A program made the translations under genes and the position numbers. Shown one piece after another: positions 44,524 to 52,525 of a stretch of 64,000 nt of DNA; positions within the stretch are counted from its first letter, which is position 1, and each line of letters begins with the position of its first letter. The stretch lies in NCBI GenBank assembly GCA_963711375.1, contig CAVQDV010000005.1:1984001-2048000 (forward strand), in the 5' to 3' direction. Source of the stretch: CAVQDV01 sp963711375. Its GTDB lineage: Bacteria > Pseudomonadota > Gammaproteobacteria > Coxiellales > Coxiellaceae. The notes beneath the pieces were generated by a model, which worked only from the letters and a program-made list of their open reading frames with translations, was not told the origin of the DNA and ran no database searches.

Positions 44524-46190
44524 TGTTGACGCATATACATATCCAACATTTTTCAATTGTTGATACGTTGAATCTCGATTTTTATTCGGGGCTTACCGTT
44601 TTGACCGGTGAAACAGGCGCTGGAAAATCCATCTGGATTGATGCTGTTAACCTCGCTTTGGGTCAGCGCGCGGACTTGAATTTAATTCGTCAAGGCTCTG
44701 AACGTTGCGATATTACCCTGTGTTTTAATATTAAAGATAATCTCTCCGCTAAAGAATGGCTAATACAAAATGAACTCACCGATGAAAATGAGTGCATCCT
44801 TCGTCGAACGCTCAATCGAAATGGAAGCACACGCAGCACCATTAACGGAATTCCAACGCCCTTAAATTTAATCCGGGAATTTAGCCCTTATTTAATTAAC
44901 ATTCACGGCCAGCACCAGCAACAAAATTTATTGCGCCGCGAATATCAGCAACTCAAATTAGATCAGCTGGCGCAGGTTGAAAATTTATCTGGAGAACTCG
45001 TTCAAATTGCGATGCAATGGCGCAAAGCGGATGTTCAACTCACCAAGCTCTTGGAAAAATCGGAGCATCGTGAAGCCGAAGTGTCGCTCTTGCAATATCA
45101 GCTGGATGAATTAAATGATTTAAATCTGGGTGAAAATGAATGGGCGGATTTATCGAAGCAGCATCATCAGGCGCATAATGTTTCGAATTTAATGGCACAA
45201 GTGAGTCAGGCGATAGAGCTTACAGTGGAAAGTGAGCATGAGAGCGCCATTAATTTACTTCAAAAAGCCATTTCTTATTTAGAAACTGTCGCCATTCAAA
45301 ATGCTGAGATCGATTCGGCAAAGCAACTCTTAGAATCGGCCGCCATTCATTTGCAAGAAGCCGGTGACGAATTACTGCATTATCGTGATCATCTCGAATT
45401 AAGCCCAGAAAACCTGGCGATTTTGGAAAATCGTCTAACAAAAATTCATGATTTAGCACGCAAACATCATGTAAGTCCCGAAGAATTGCGTGACGTACAA
45501 AAATCCATTAGCCAGAAAATTGAGGATTTATCCAATATTGATGCTCGCATCGAAAATTTAATAGAGACCAAGGAACGTTTTGCAAAACAGTATCAACCCA
45601 TTTGTAAGAAATTAAGCAAAGCGCGATTGCTAGCGGCAGAACAATTACATGTCGCGATGACAACCTACATGCAGAATTTAGGAATGACAGGCGGCCGATT
45701 TCGCGTGAATTTTACGCCCCATGATGAATTGCTTTCGCCCCATGGTGCTGAAAAAGTGCAATTTGAGGTGAGCACGAATCCTGGCCAGGAATTTCAGGCT
45801 TTATCGAAAGTGGTTTCCGGTGGCGAATTATCAAGAATTAGTCTTGCACTTCAAGCCATTTTGGCTACGCGGGATAATACGCCGACGCTTATTTTTGATG
45901 AGGTTGACGTGGGAATTGGTGGAAAAACCGCAGAAGTGGTGGGGCAATTATTAAAATCACTCGGAGAAAAATGCCAAGTTTTTTGCATTACCCATTTAGC
46001 GCAAGTAGCCTCACAAGGGCATTATCATTATTTTGTCGAGAAAATCACTGAAAATAATCAAACCGAGACAAAAATTACGGAATTAAATCAAAAAGAACGC
46101 GTGCAAGAATTAGCAAGAATGTTGGGTGGCCGAACGATAACAGCACAAGCGCTGGCTCACGCAGAAGACATGCTTACTTCCGACAATTAG
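44523..46190 (+). CDS. recN: RecN, SMC-like DNA repair ATPase
   Basis: A 555-residue RecN, which acts in double-strand break repair. Walker A is GETGAGKS (residues 29-36), followed by LRRTLNRNGSTRS. Long coiled-coil arms lie at about 150-360, and the C-terminal lobe has the SMC signature VVSGGELSRISLAL and Walker B TLIFDEVDVGIGG. It shares one base with the nadK stop and converges on fur with a 17-base overlap. No clear LexA site is visible. Confidence 0.96.
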   Translation: MLTHIHIQHFSIVDTLNLDFYSGLTVLTGETGAGKSIWIDAVNLALGQRADLNLIRQGSERCDITLCFNIKDNLSAKEWLIQNELTDENECILRRTLNRNGSTRSTINGIPTPLNLIREFSPYLINIHGQHQQQNLLRREYQQLKLDQLAQVENLSGELVQIAMQWRKADVQLTKLLEKSEHREAEVSLLQYQLDELNDLNLGENEWADLSKQHHQAHNVSNLMAQVSQAIELTVESEHESAINLLQKAISYLETVAIQNAEIDSAKQLLESAAIHLQEAGDELLHYRDHLELSPENLAILENRLTKIHDLARKHHVSPEELRDVQKSISQKIEDLSNIDARIENLIETKERFAKQYQPICKKLSKARLLAAEQLHVAMTTYMQNLGMTGGRFRVNFTPHDELLSPHGAEKVQFEVSTNPGQEFQALSKVVSGGELSRISLALQAILATRDNTPTLIFDEVDVGIGGKTAEVVGQLLKSLGEKCQVFCITHLAQVASQGHYHYFVEKITENNQTETKITELNQKERVQELARMLGGRTITAQALAHAEDMLTSDN

Positions 46191-46584
46191 AACAAAGCCC
46201 ATAAATGGTGTGATGATGATCCGTGACTTCGAAGTCATATTTTTGCGCAATTTCAACTTGCCTTTCTTCAATGAGGGGATCAAAAAACTCTTCCACGCGA
46301 TTGCATTTGACGCAAACAAGATGATCGTGATGCTCGCCTTCATCTAATTCGAAAACAGAGTGATCACCCTCAAAATGATGGCGGCGTGCGAGGCCTGCCG
46401 CTTCAAACTGAGTCAGCACGCGATAAACGGTAGCCAAGCCGACATCCTCGCCTTGCTCTAGGAGTTTTTTATACAAATCTTCCGCGCTCATATGATGCGG
46501 GTCTGCATTTTCGAAAATTTGCAGAATTTTTAGACGGGCAGCGGTGACTTTAAGGCCGGCCTCCCGAAGCTCTTTATCGTTCAT
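46174..46584 (-). CDS. fur: Ferric uptake regulator Fur
   Basis: A 136-residue Fur. The winged helix is at residues about 10-80 (DVGLATVYRVLTQFEAAGL), and the metal and dimer region contains HHDHLVCVKCNRVEEF and the C-terminal GLCSNC, so both zinc Cys pairs are present. With iron it represses uptake genes. It diverges from bamE, sharing a 76-base intergenic region, and overlaps the recN end by 17 bases. I see no convincing Fur box in its own promoter region. Confidence 0.97.
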   Translation of the reverse strand: MNDKELREAGLKVTAARLKILQIFENADPHHMSAEDLYKKLLEQGEDVGLATVYRVLTQFEAAGLARRHHFEGDHSVFELDEGEHHDHLVCVKCNRVEEFFDPLIEERQVEIAQKYDFEVTDHHHTIYGLCSNCRK

Positions 46585-46660
46585 GCCCGCCAGTATATAC
46601 TCTTTGCAATATCCGTCAAATACGCTATGATTCGCTTCATTGCAAAAGGAGCTTCACTTT

Positions 46661-46969
46661 ATGACTCAACGTCTATTTACGATTTTACTTGTGGCTATTT
46701 TGGGTTTCGGATTAACCTCATGCTATCGAATTCCAGTTGAACAGGGCAACGCCCTCAATAAGTTGAATTTGGACGCGGTAAGACCGGGCATGACCGAAGG
46801 GCAGGTGGTTGGAATTCTTGGTCGTCCAACGCTAAACAGTATCTATATCAGTAATCAATTGACCTATGTCTATACGATGACAACATCTCGTGGCCGTTAT
46901 CATGTACAGCGTTTCTTTGTTTACTTCCAAAATGGGCGGGTAACGCACACAGAAATGAGCCAAAATTAG
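46661..46969 (+). CDS. bamE: BamE lipoprotein (SmpA/OmlA)
   Basis: A 102-residue outer-membrane lipoprotein of the BAM complex that inserts beta-barrel proteins. The signal peptide ends in a lipobox (GLTSC, lipidated Cys near residue 22). The conserved core LDAVRPGMTEGQVVGILGRP is followed by the beta strands (RYHVQRFFVYFQNGRVT). AAAGGAG sits before ATG 46661, which settles the start; the frame is open to 46640. It diverges from fur and its 3' end overlaps rnfH by 4 bases on the opposite strand. Confidence 0.94.
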   Translation: MTQRLFTILLVAILGFGLTSCYRIPVEQGNALNKLNLDAVRPGMTEGQVVGILGRPTLNSIYISNQLTYVYTMTTSRGRYHVQRFFVYFQNGRVTHTEMSQN

Positions 46970-47238
46970 GCTTTTTTTGCGCGCTGTTTCCGGGCTGCTT
47001 TAGGATCGATGATCAGGGGTCGATAAATTTCGACCCTGTCATCTTGGCAAACGATATCATCTAAATTCACTTTTCGGCTGTAAATTCCGCATCGAATACT
47101 GGCAAAATCAATTTCTGGAAATTGCTTTAAAATTCCCGATCGACGAATCGCCATGGCTACTGTGCAATTTGCTTCAACATTTACTGAAATTTCGACTTGT
47201 TTTTCAGGGGTGGCGTAACTTACCGAGATGCTAATCAT
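46966..47238 (-). CDS. rnfH: RnfH family ubiquitin-like protein
   Basis: A 90-residue beta-grasp protein of the RnfH (formerly RatB) family: ISVSYATPEKQVEISVNVEA at the start, the conserved GIYSRKVNLDDIVCQDDRVE, and YRPLIIDPKAARKQRA at the end. Its biochemical role is not established. It overlaps the ratA stop by 4 bases and is transcribed with it, which is the usual ratA-rnfH pair next to smpB and bamE. Confidence 0.94.
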   Translation of the reverse strand: MISISVSYATPEKQVEISVNVEANCTVAMAIRRSGILKQFPEIDFASIRCGIYSRKVNLDDIVCQDDRVEIYRPLIIDPKAARKQRAKKA

Positions 47239-47669
47239 GCGCCATAAACCGCCTTCGCACGTTTGGTAAATGATTCCACGAGCAACTGTGCTACTTGCTG
47301 AAAAACAGGGCCAAACATCATCGCTAATATTCGCGTCGAAAATTCAAACTCTAGATCCAGTGATATTACGCAGCCATTTTCGCCTTGCGGGGAAAAACCC
47401 CAGAAGCCTTCGAGTTGTCGAAAGGGGCCGTCTACCAAACGAATTTCAACCATTTTATGCGGCTGTAGCCGGTTGAGCGTGGTGAAAGATTTTTGAAAGC
47501 CTCCGCGCGCAAAACCGAGTGTCGCGTGAACCTCGTCTTCTGTGCGACTTAAGATGGTACTTTCCACACACCAAGGCACAAATTCTCGATATTTATCGAT
47601 GTCGTTCACCAAGTCGAACATTTGTTCCGGTGAATAGGCCACCCGAGCTGCTTTTTTAATTAAAGGCAT
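47235..47669 (-). CDS. ratA: RatA-like START/COQ10-domain protein
   Basis: A 144-residue SRPBCC (START-like) protein. The N-terminal VAYSPEQMFDLVNDIDKYRE and FVPWC, and the helix at the end, are family hallmarks. E. coli RatA was described as a ribosome-association toxin, while the COQ10 homologue binds quinone; which role applies is open. ATG 47669 has GAGGATATT upstream; the frame is open to 47852 but that region belongs to the divergent smpB start. It is followed by rnfH with a 4-base overlap. Confidence 0.93.
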   Translation of the reverse strand: MPLIKKAARVAYSPEQMFDLVNDIDKYREFVPWCVESTILSRTEDEVHATLGFARGGFQKSFTTLNRLQPHKMVEIRLVDGPFRQLEGFWGFSPQGENGCVISLDLEFEFSTRILAMMFGPVFQQVAQLLVESFTKRAKAVYGA

Positions 47670-47765
47670 AATATCCTCATTCTGGTTTAATTCCCCTCTC
47701 TTGCAAGTCCAAGCAATACAATATATCTTGCGAATGAGAATAGCGAACTTAGGTTTAAGAATCCA

Positions 47766-48242
47766 GTGAACACCAAAAACAAATCCAAAGAGCCAGAGCG
47801 ACTCATTGCTTCGAATCGCAAGGCGAGGCATGACTATCAAATTGAAAGTCATTATGAAGCGGGTCTTGTGTTAGCTGGTTGGGAAGTGAAAAGTATTCGA
47901 GAAGGGCGTGTGCAACTCAAAGACAGCTACGTCATATTATCAAATGGCGAGGCTTGGCTTCTGAATAGCCACATAGCGCCTTTGCAAAATGTGCCGGAAT
48001 ATATCAAGGCGGAGCCCGAACGCACTCGAAAATTATTATTAAATCAGCGTGAAATCGGCCGTTTAATATCCGCTAAAAGTCGAGAGGGCTTCACAATAAT
48101 TCCATTAGACATGCACTGGCATAAAAATAAAATCAAAGTCGAAATCGCCATCGCGAAAGGCAAAAAACTGTACGACAAGCGCGAAAGCCAAAAAGAAAAA
48201 ACCTTCCAACGTGACAAAGCCCGTAAATTCAAGGGCGGTTAA
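47766..48242 (+). CDS. smpB: SmpB, tmRNA-binding protein
   Basis: A 158-residue SmpB, the partner of tmRNA in rescuing stalled ribosomes. The core IASNRKARHDYQIESHYEAG, GWEVKSIREGRVQLKDSY and the basic tail DKRESQKEKTFQRDKARKF are typical. It starts with GTG 47766, as no ATG lies in the right place. It diverges from ratA. Its RNA partner ssrA is about 7.4 kb downstream, at 55652. Confidence 0.96.
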   Translation: MNTKNKSKEPERLIASNRKARHDYQIESHYEAGLVLAGWEVKSIREGRVQLKDSYVILSNGEAWLLNSHIAPLQNVPEYIKAEPERTRKLLLNQREIGRLISAKSREGFTIIPLDMHWHKNKIKVEIAIAKGKKLYDKRESQKEKTFQRDKARKFKGG

Positions 48243-48270
48243 ATGTCGCTCCAAGAAAGTGCTCGCTAGC

Positions 48271-49020
48271 TTAGCGTATGAGCTTTTCGATAAATTTTTC
48301 GATTAATTCTGATTTTGATGCACAATGCGTTTTTAGTTTAATGCGTTCGATACAATGCTCAATAGTTCGTTTGGACAGGCAAATCCAGTCCGCAATTTCA
48401 CGGGCAGTTTTGCCGCGTACAAGCAGTGATAATACTTCTTTTTCTCGCTCACTGAGCGGAGCATCCTTAAATTTTGATATCTTTAAGGGTGACGGTAATA
48501 CGTTCCCAGGGATTAGCAATCCGGTTTGGATAAGCTGAAACAAGGCATCGGAAAAACCACCCCTTGAAAGGGGATCCATTCTAATGGAGCAACCAAAAAG
48601 GCCAATTATTTGGTCTTCAAAATACCAAGGGAATTTAAACGTAAAAGCCTCTACTAAAAAATTATCCGCTCGAACGCCTCTCTCTTCAATGGTCTTCATC
48701 TTGCCCGAATTCATAACGGCATTATTATTTTTTAACACTTGGAGGCCCAATTTTTTACTCGTAAAGTGCGCGGCAGTTTTTCGATAAACTTCTTGCTCCG
48801 ATTGCGCACCTAAAATTTCAACACTGGCGCTGTTCACCTTGAGAAGCCGGTCTTCGCGATCGGTAAAATAGACAGTAAGTGGCAAATTATAAAAGCTTGA
48901 AATACTACTTTCAGAGCTGCTTTGGCTTGTTGCACTTGGCTTCACGAGGTGAATACCATGCCTGTAGCGCTGAACCAGCAGTTCAGTACTCGTATCATAA
49001 AGTTGAAGGTTACTTTTCAT
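48271..49020 (-). CDS. PAS-LuxR transcriptional regulator, paralogue 1
   Basis: A 249-residue regulator. Residues about 45-160 look like a PAS sensor domain (VYFTDREDRLLKVNSASVEI, later FKFPWYFEDQIIGLFGCSI), and the LuxR helix-turn-helix is C-terminal (LSEREKEVLSLLVRGKTARE, ICLSKRTIEHCIERIKLK). It is closely similar to the products at 49174 and 50166 and faces them divergently. ATG 49020 is the only suitable start, yet the -10 of its promoter ends at 49028, so its mRNA would be leaderless. The ligand and targets are unknown. Confidence 0.87.
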   Translation of the reverse strand: MKSNLQLYDTSTELLVQRYRHGIHLVKPSATSQSSSESSISSFYNLPLTVYFTDREDRLLKVNSASVEILGAQSEQEVYRKTAAHFTSKKLGLQVLKNNNAVMNSGKMKTIEERGVRADNFLVEAFTFKFPWYFEDQIIGLFGCSIRMDPLSRGGFSDALFQLIQTGLLIPGNVLPSPLKISKFKDAPLSEREKEVLSLLVRGKTAREIADWICLSKRTIEHCIERIKLKTHCASKSELIEKFIEKLIR

Positions 49021-49027
49021 GTTGGCT

Positions 49028-49059
49028 ATTATACCCAAGAAAGCTTAAGAAAATCTCAA
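49028..49059 (-). promoter_or_regulatory. PmrA-box-like promoter of PAS-LuxR paralogue 1
   Basis: On the minus strand TTGAGATT begins at 49059, TTAAGCTT at 49048 (11 bases on) and TATAAT at 49033 (15 bases on). The first box has G for A at one core position. The predicted transcription start coincides with the ATG. Confidence 0.6.
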
Positions 49060-49088
49060 AAATAATAGTGCAAAATTAGGGCAAATTT

Positions 49089-49120
49089 TTAAGATTTCTT
49101 TAATAATAGCTTGGTATAGT
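49089..49120 (+). promoter_or_regulatory. PmrA-box-like promoter of PAS-LuxR paralogue 2
   Basis: TTAAGATT at 49089 and TTAATAAT at 49100 are 11 bases apart, and TATAGT at 49115-49120 starts 15 bases after the second TTAA. The region is a near copy of the one at 50081-50112. Confidence 0.65.
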
Positions 49121-49173
49121 TGATGTAATCAAAGTTATTGGAGCAATTGAGTTTAGCTTTGGAGACATCATTT

Positions 49174-49929
49174 ATGCTAAAGAAACACCATTTTGATATC
49201 AGTCGAGAACTGCTGCTGGAGCGTTATAAACAAGGTGTGCGCTTCCTGCGCCCCGATTTTGGTGATGAAAGGACTCAGAAACAGTGTATTGCCAATATTT
49301 ACGAATTGCCCGCTACTGTCTATTTTTATGATCGAGAATCAAACCTGGTCGATATGAATGACCACTGCGCAGAGCTCTTGGGTGCTGAATCCAGGTATGA
49401 TGCTATCGGAAAAACGGAAAAAGATTTTTTAGGTAAGGAATTTGCAGGGAGGATTTCACAAAACAATAGCTTAGTTTTGCGCTCCCAATCATTACAGGTG
49501 ATCGAGGAGGATGGAGAAAGGCACGATGATTTACCTTTGCAGGGAATTTCCTTCAAATTTCCCTGGTATCATCAGGATCTACTTATTGGCGTTTTTGGCT
49601 GCTCGATTATCATTCAGGAACATTCCTTCGCTCAATTAGGAATGGCGGTTTCCAAACTTATTTCGACGGGCTTGCTTTCATCCAATCCAGAATTTGGGGC
49701 TAGCATTTTGCAGGGCTCAACATTCGAGGGGAAATATTTAAGTGCTCGCGAAAAGGAAGTATTGCACCATTTAGCCTATGGGCGAAAAATTCAGACAATT
49801 GCTAATGAATTAAAAGTGTCCAAAAGAACCATTGAAACCTATCTGGATCGCATCAAAATAAAGCTTGATCTTTCTCATCGCGAGGATATTATTGCTTTTT
49901 ATTGGGATAATCAAGTCCGCCTTCGTTAA
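49174..49929 (+). CDS. PAS-LuxR transcriptional regulator, paralogue 2
   Basis: A 251-residue regulator with a PAS-like domain (ATVYFYDRESNLVDMNDHCA, FKFPWYHQDLLIGVFGCSI) and a C-terminal LuxR helix-turn-helix (LSAREKEVLHHLAYGRKIQT, LKVSKRTIETYLDRIKIKL). ATG 49174 (MLKKHHFDISRELLLERY) aligns with the start of its neighbour at 50166; the frame is open to TTG 49138. The shared HTH text with paralogue 3 (AYGRKIQTIA) suggests they recognise the same DNA. It has a promoter with tandem TTAA boxes. Confidence 0.88.
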   Translation: MLKKHHFDISRELLLERYKQGVRFLRPDFGDERTQKQCIANIYELPATVYFYDRESNLVDMNDHCAELLGAESRYDAIGKTEKDFLGKEFAGRISQNNSLVLRSQSLQVIEEDGERHDDLPLQGISFKFPWYHQDLLIGVFGCSIIIQEHSFAQLGMAVSKLISTGLLSSNPEFGASILQGSTFEGKYLSAREKEVLHHLAYGRKIQTIANELKVSKRTIETYLDRIKIKLDLSHREDIIAFYWDNQVRLR

Positions 49930-50080
49930 GAGAATTTACTTCTTTATAAAATAAATTATATTGTTATTAACAAAATAATTACTTCGTTAACTGCATGCTT
50001 ACTTCCTCGGTTATAGTAGTGTGTGGGTTGATTTTAGTCCTAGTTCTGGTAACGTTTTGAATGTCCATTTTTGCCCATTT

Positions 50081-50112
50081 TTAAGATTTCTTTAAGAAAA
50101 GCTTGGTATAGT
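50081..50112 (+). promoter_or_regulatory. PmrA-box-like promoter of PAS-LuxR paralogue 3
   Basis: TTAAGATT at 50081 and TTAAGAAA at 50092 are 11 bases apart; TATAGT at 50107-50112 starts 15 bases after the second TTAA. The stretch from TTTTTAAG to TATAGT is nearly identical to that at 49086-49120, a sign of gene duplication with its promoter. Confidence 0.65.
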
Positions 50113-50165
50113 AGGAGCATTAGCGATTGTTGAAGCAATCCAGATCGGCTTTGGGGATCTTATTT

Positions 50166-50909
50166 ATGTCGACTAAAATCCATTTTGATACCAGTAGGGA
50201 ACTATTGGTCGAGCGCTATCGGCAGGGAATTCGTCTGGTAAGGCCACATCCTCATGCGCAAAGGGTTTATCTGCACAGTATTTCGAGCATCTACCATTTG
50301 CCTTTAACCGCTTATTTTGTCGATCGAGAAAGCCGCCTTCTCAACGTGAACAGTGCCAGTGTTGAAATATTAGGGGCACAATCAGAGCGAGAGGTTTTTC
50401 AAAAAACAGCAGGGCACTTTACGAGTAAAGAATTGGGCCTTCAAGTATTAGAAAACAATAATGCTGTGATTAATTCTGCCTCAATGAAGACTATTGAAGA
50501 AACCGGTACCCGGTCGGATAATTTTTTGGTTCAGGCATTTTCGTTTAAATTTCCCTGGTATTTTGAAGATAAAATAATTGGACTTTTTGGGTGCTCCATT
50601 AAGTTGGATGCCAATTCATGGGGTGGTTTTTCCTATACTTTGTTTCAACTTATGCAAACGGGATTATTAACGCCAGGGAACGTGTTACCAAGACCACTAG
50701 AAATATCAGCCTGTAGTGATGTCTATTTAAGTAGACGCGAAAAGGAAGTTTTGTATCATCTAGCGTATGGCCGAAAAATTCAAACCATTGCTGATGCATT
50801 AAAGTTATCGAAAAGAACGATAGAAACTTATATGGAGCGCATCAAAAAAAAGCTAAATCTACCCCATCGCGAAGATCTTATTGCCTTTTACTGGGACGAA
50901 TTAAACTAA
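50166..50909 (+). CDS. PAS-LuxR transcriptional regulator, paralogue 3
   Basis: A 247-residue regulator. Its sensor half is most like paralogue 1 (VNSASVEILGAQSE, LGLQVLENNNAV, TGLLTPGNVLP) while its helix-turn-helix half is most like paralogue 2 (HLAYGRKIQTIADALKLSKR), so it looks like a chimera of the two. ATG 50166 fits the alignment; the frame is open to TTG 50127. A terminator follows at 50914-50942. If the sensor half matches paralogue 1 and the DNA-binding half paralogue 2, one signal could reach two target sets. Confidence 0.88.
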   Translation: MSTKIHFDTSRELLVERYRQGIRLVRPHPHAQRVYLHSISSIYHLPLTAYFVDRESRLLNVNSASVEILGAQSEREVFQKTAGHFTSKELGLQVLENNNAVINSASMKTIEETGTRSDNFLVQAFSFKFPWYFEDKIIGLFGCSIKLDANSWGGFSYTLFQLMQTGLLTPGNVLPRPLEISACSDVYLSRREKEVLYHLAYGRKIQTIADALKLSKRTIETYMERIKKKLNLPHREDLIAFYWDELN

Positions 50910-50913
50910 ATTT

Positions 50914-50942
50914 GTCCGTGTAATAACCGGACTTTTTTTTTT
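50914..50942 (+). terminator. Rho-independent terminator after PAS-LuxR paralogue 3
   Basis: A short stem (GTCCG 50914-50918 / CGGAC 50928-50932) is followed by ten Ts (50933-50942). The stem is only 5 bp but the T-run is excellent. Confidence 0.7.
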
Positions 50943-51010
50943 GACAAAGTATTGGTATTATCCCCCCTCTTGATTTAATAACGTATTAACCAAATAAAGA
51001 GGATAATGAT

Positions 51011-51538
51011 ATGAGAATTAGCGTTCAAGATTTTGTGCAAGCTGCACAAGGTGGAAAATATGCTGTTGTAGTTTCAGCGGTTGAGCAAGGGCTCGATGTA
51101 AACAGCAGTTGCACTATTAAGGCGAGTAATGGCTTATTGATAAAAGGTAGCACCGCACTTCATGAGGCAGCTGCTAATGGACACCTGCAAATCATGGATT
51201 ATTTATTAGAAAAGGGATCAAATATTAATCAAAAAACCAATGAAGGCTGGGTTCCCCTGCATGCAGCTACCTGGAACAAACAAAGCGACTCAGCTCGTAA
51301 TCTTGTGAAAAAGGGCGCTGATATTTATCTTGGTGACAATTCAGGATACACCCCAATTGATGGTGCTAGACATGTGGGCCTAAGTCCGCTTGCTGATGAA
51401 TTGATCAAACTTTTTAACGAGCGGGCTAAAAATGCTGGTAATTCCCAAGCAGGTAACCCGCAGGGAATGTGGCCTCTTCCTTCCTCAGAAGGGCAGAAAG
51501 GTGGTGAATCAAATACGAATGCACCGCGCAATAATTAA
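51011..51538 (+). CDS. Ankyrin-repeat protein (175 aa)
   Basis: A 175-residue soluble protein with about three to four ankyrin repeats: DFVQAAQGGKYAVVVSAVEQ, GSTALHEAAANGHLQIMDYL, GWVPLHAATWNKQSDSARNL, and SGYTPIDGARHVG. The C-terminal 35 residues are a Gly/Asn/Ser/Pro-rich tail. There is no signal peptide. AAGAGGATAATG precedes ATG 51011. Ankyrin proteins in Legionellales are frequently host-directed effectors, but its upstream region lacks a convincing TTAA-box promoter, unlike the ankyrin gene at 52526. Single gene. Confidence 0.85.
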   Translation: MRISVQDFVQAAQGGKYAVVVSAVEQGLDVNSSCTIKASNGLLIKGSTALHEAAANGHLQIMDYLLEKGSNINQKTNEGWVPLHAATWNKQSDSARNLVKKGADIYLGDNSGYTPIDGARHVGLSPLADELIKLFNERAKNAGNSQAGNPQGMWPLPSSEGQKGGESNTNAPRNN

Positions 51539-51723
51539 AAACTGATGCCAGGCTAGCCTTATTTGCCTTTTTGGAAAATTATTTCCATCACAGGTGATAA
51601 GGTTGACTTGGAATCGCATTTTGTCTTTCCCACAACTGCTAATTCACTCTGCCAAGCGTCTGAAGCTCCCTCATTCAGGTAGCCTGTTCATTCAACAAAA
51701 TCGTAAAAATCCTAAGAAACCTA

Positions 51724-51752
51724 TTGGACGCGCTTCCTGGCAGGCGTATAAT
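51724..51752 (+). promoter_or_regulatory. Strong sigma-70 promoter of the gene at 51791
   Basis: TTGGAC at 51724-51729, an exact 17-base spacer and a perfect TATAAT at 51747-51752. The leader would be about 32 bases with CAAGGAGC as ribosome binding site. Confidence 0.78.
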
Positions 51753-51790
51753 GGGACTTAGGGTTTTTTTGCGGTCAAGGAGCTAAGACA

Positions 51791-52390
51791 ATGCTAGACA
51801 AGAGTCCGATTAAAAAGTTTTTGCCAGAGATTGAGATCGCCGTTTTATTCATGGCGGCTGTCCTAATTGCCCTTTTTTTGATTGTTGTTCTTCTCATTTG
51901 GAATGGCCATGCGAATCGCAAAATGCAGGCTGCTGCTCATAAAGTTCACCTCCAGTACAGCATTTTAAATGATCAATTTCAACGTATGCAGAAAGAATAC
52001 GTCTCAGTTAAGTTCTGCATAGATAATATCAGTGAGGCGGTTGCCGAAATTAATCTAATTTGCAAAAGTGGAAATCCACTTTCTGCTGAAAATGCCGCAA
52101 AATTGAATGTTTTGAAACAAAAAATTCAAGAGAATAAACTGAATTTGGGTTGCGATGTAGAATTAGTGAAGCTAAATTTTGGCATTGTTCCCTCTGTTGC
52201 TGTTCAAGAATATATGGATAATCTTGCAAAAATTTTGGCAGCTCCTAATACCTGTACTACAGAAGCGCAAACTATTTCAGGGTGGAATGCAAAAGCAGAA
52301 GCCCTTGATAATAAGCTAACCTCATCGATGAGGCAGATGGCTGATACGCTTACCCAGATGCTTCAGAAAGCCAAGCCTGGGGCTAAATAA
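51791..52390 (+). CDS. Single-pass membrane protein of unknown function (199 aa)
   Basis: A 199-residue protein with one membrane helix (residues about 14-38, VLFMAAVLIALFLIVVLLIW) after a short charged N-terminus. The rest is mostly helical, beginning with a likely coiled coil (HKVHLQYSILNDQFQRMQKE). Four cysteines lie in the C-terminal domain (KFCIDN, NLICKSG, NLGCDVE, NTCTTE) and could pair if the domain is periplasmic. I recognise no family. CAAGGAGC precedes ATG 51791. A GGGGC/GCCCC hairpin at 52394-52409 follows. Confidence 0.78.
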   Translation: MLDKSPIKKFLPEIEIAVLFMAAVLIALFLIVVLLIWNGHANRKMQAAAHKVHLQYSILNDQFQRMQKEYVSVKFCIDNISEAVAEINLICKSGNPLSAENAAKLNVLKQKIQENKLNLGCDVELVKLNFGIVPSVAVQEYMDNLAKILAAPNTCTTEAQTISGWNAKAEALDNKLTSSMRQMADTLTQMLQKAKPGAK

Positions 52391-52467
52391 AGAGGGGCTG
52401 GCATGCCCCGGGCGTTTTCCAGAGCGCTAATACGCAGAGCGTTTAATTCTCAAGTTTTCACCGACTT

Positions 52468-52499
52468 TTAATATTTCCTTAATATCCTGCTTATATAAT
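52468..52499 (+). promoter_or_regulatory. PmrA-box promoter of the ankyrin gene at 52526 (best match)
   Basis: TTAATATT at 52468 and cTTAATATc at 52478-52486 form an almost perfect cTTAATatT-N2-cTTAATatT PmrA box. TATAAT at 52494-52499 begins 15 bases after the second TTAA. The leader to ATG 52526 is about 20 bases and includes TTGAGGAA. Confidence 0.82.
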
Positions 52500-52525
52500 A
52501 TCCTAATTATGTTGAGGAATTGGAA

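Noticed and set aside
51011..51033. PmrA-type promoter for the 175-residue ankyrin gene
   Set aside because: Two TTAA boxes 11 bases apart exist just upstream (near 50976-50990), but the position expected for -10 coincides with the ribosome binding site, so the geometry does not work.
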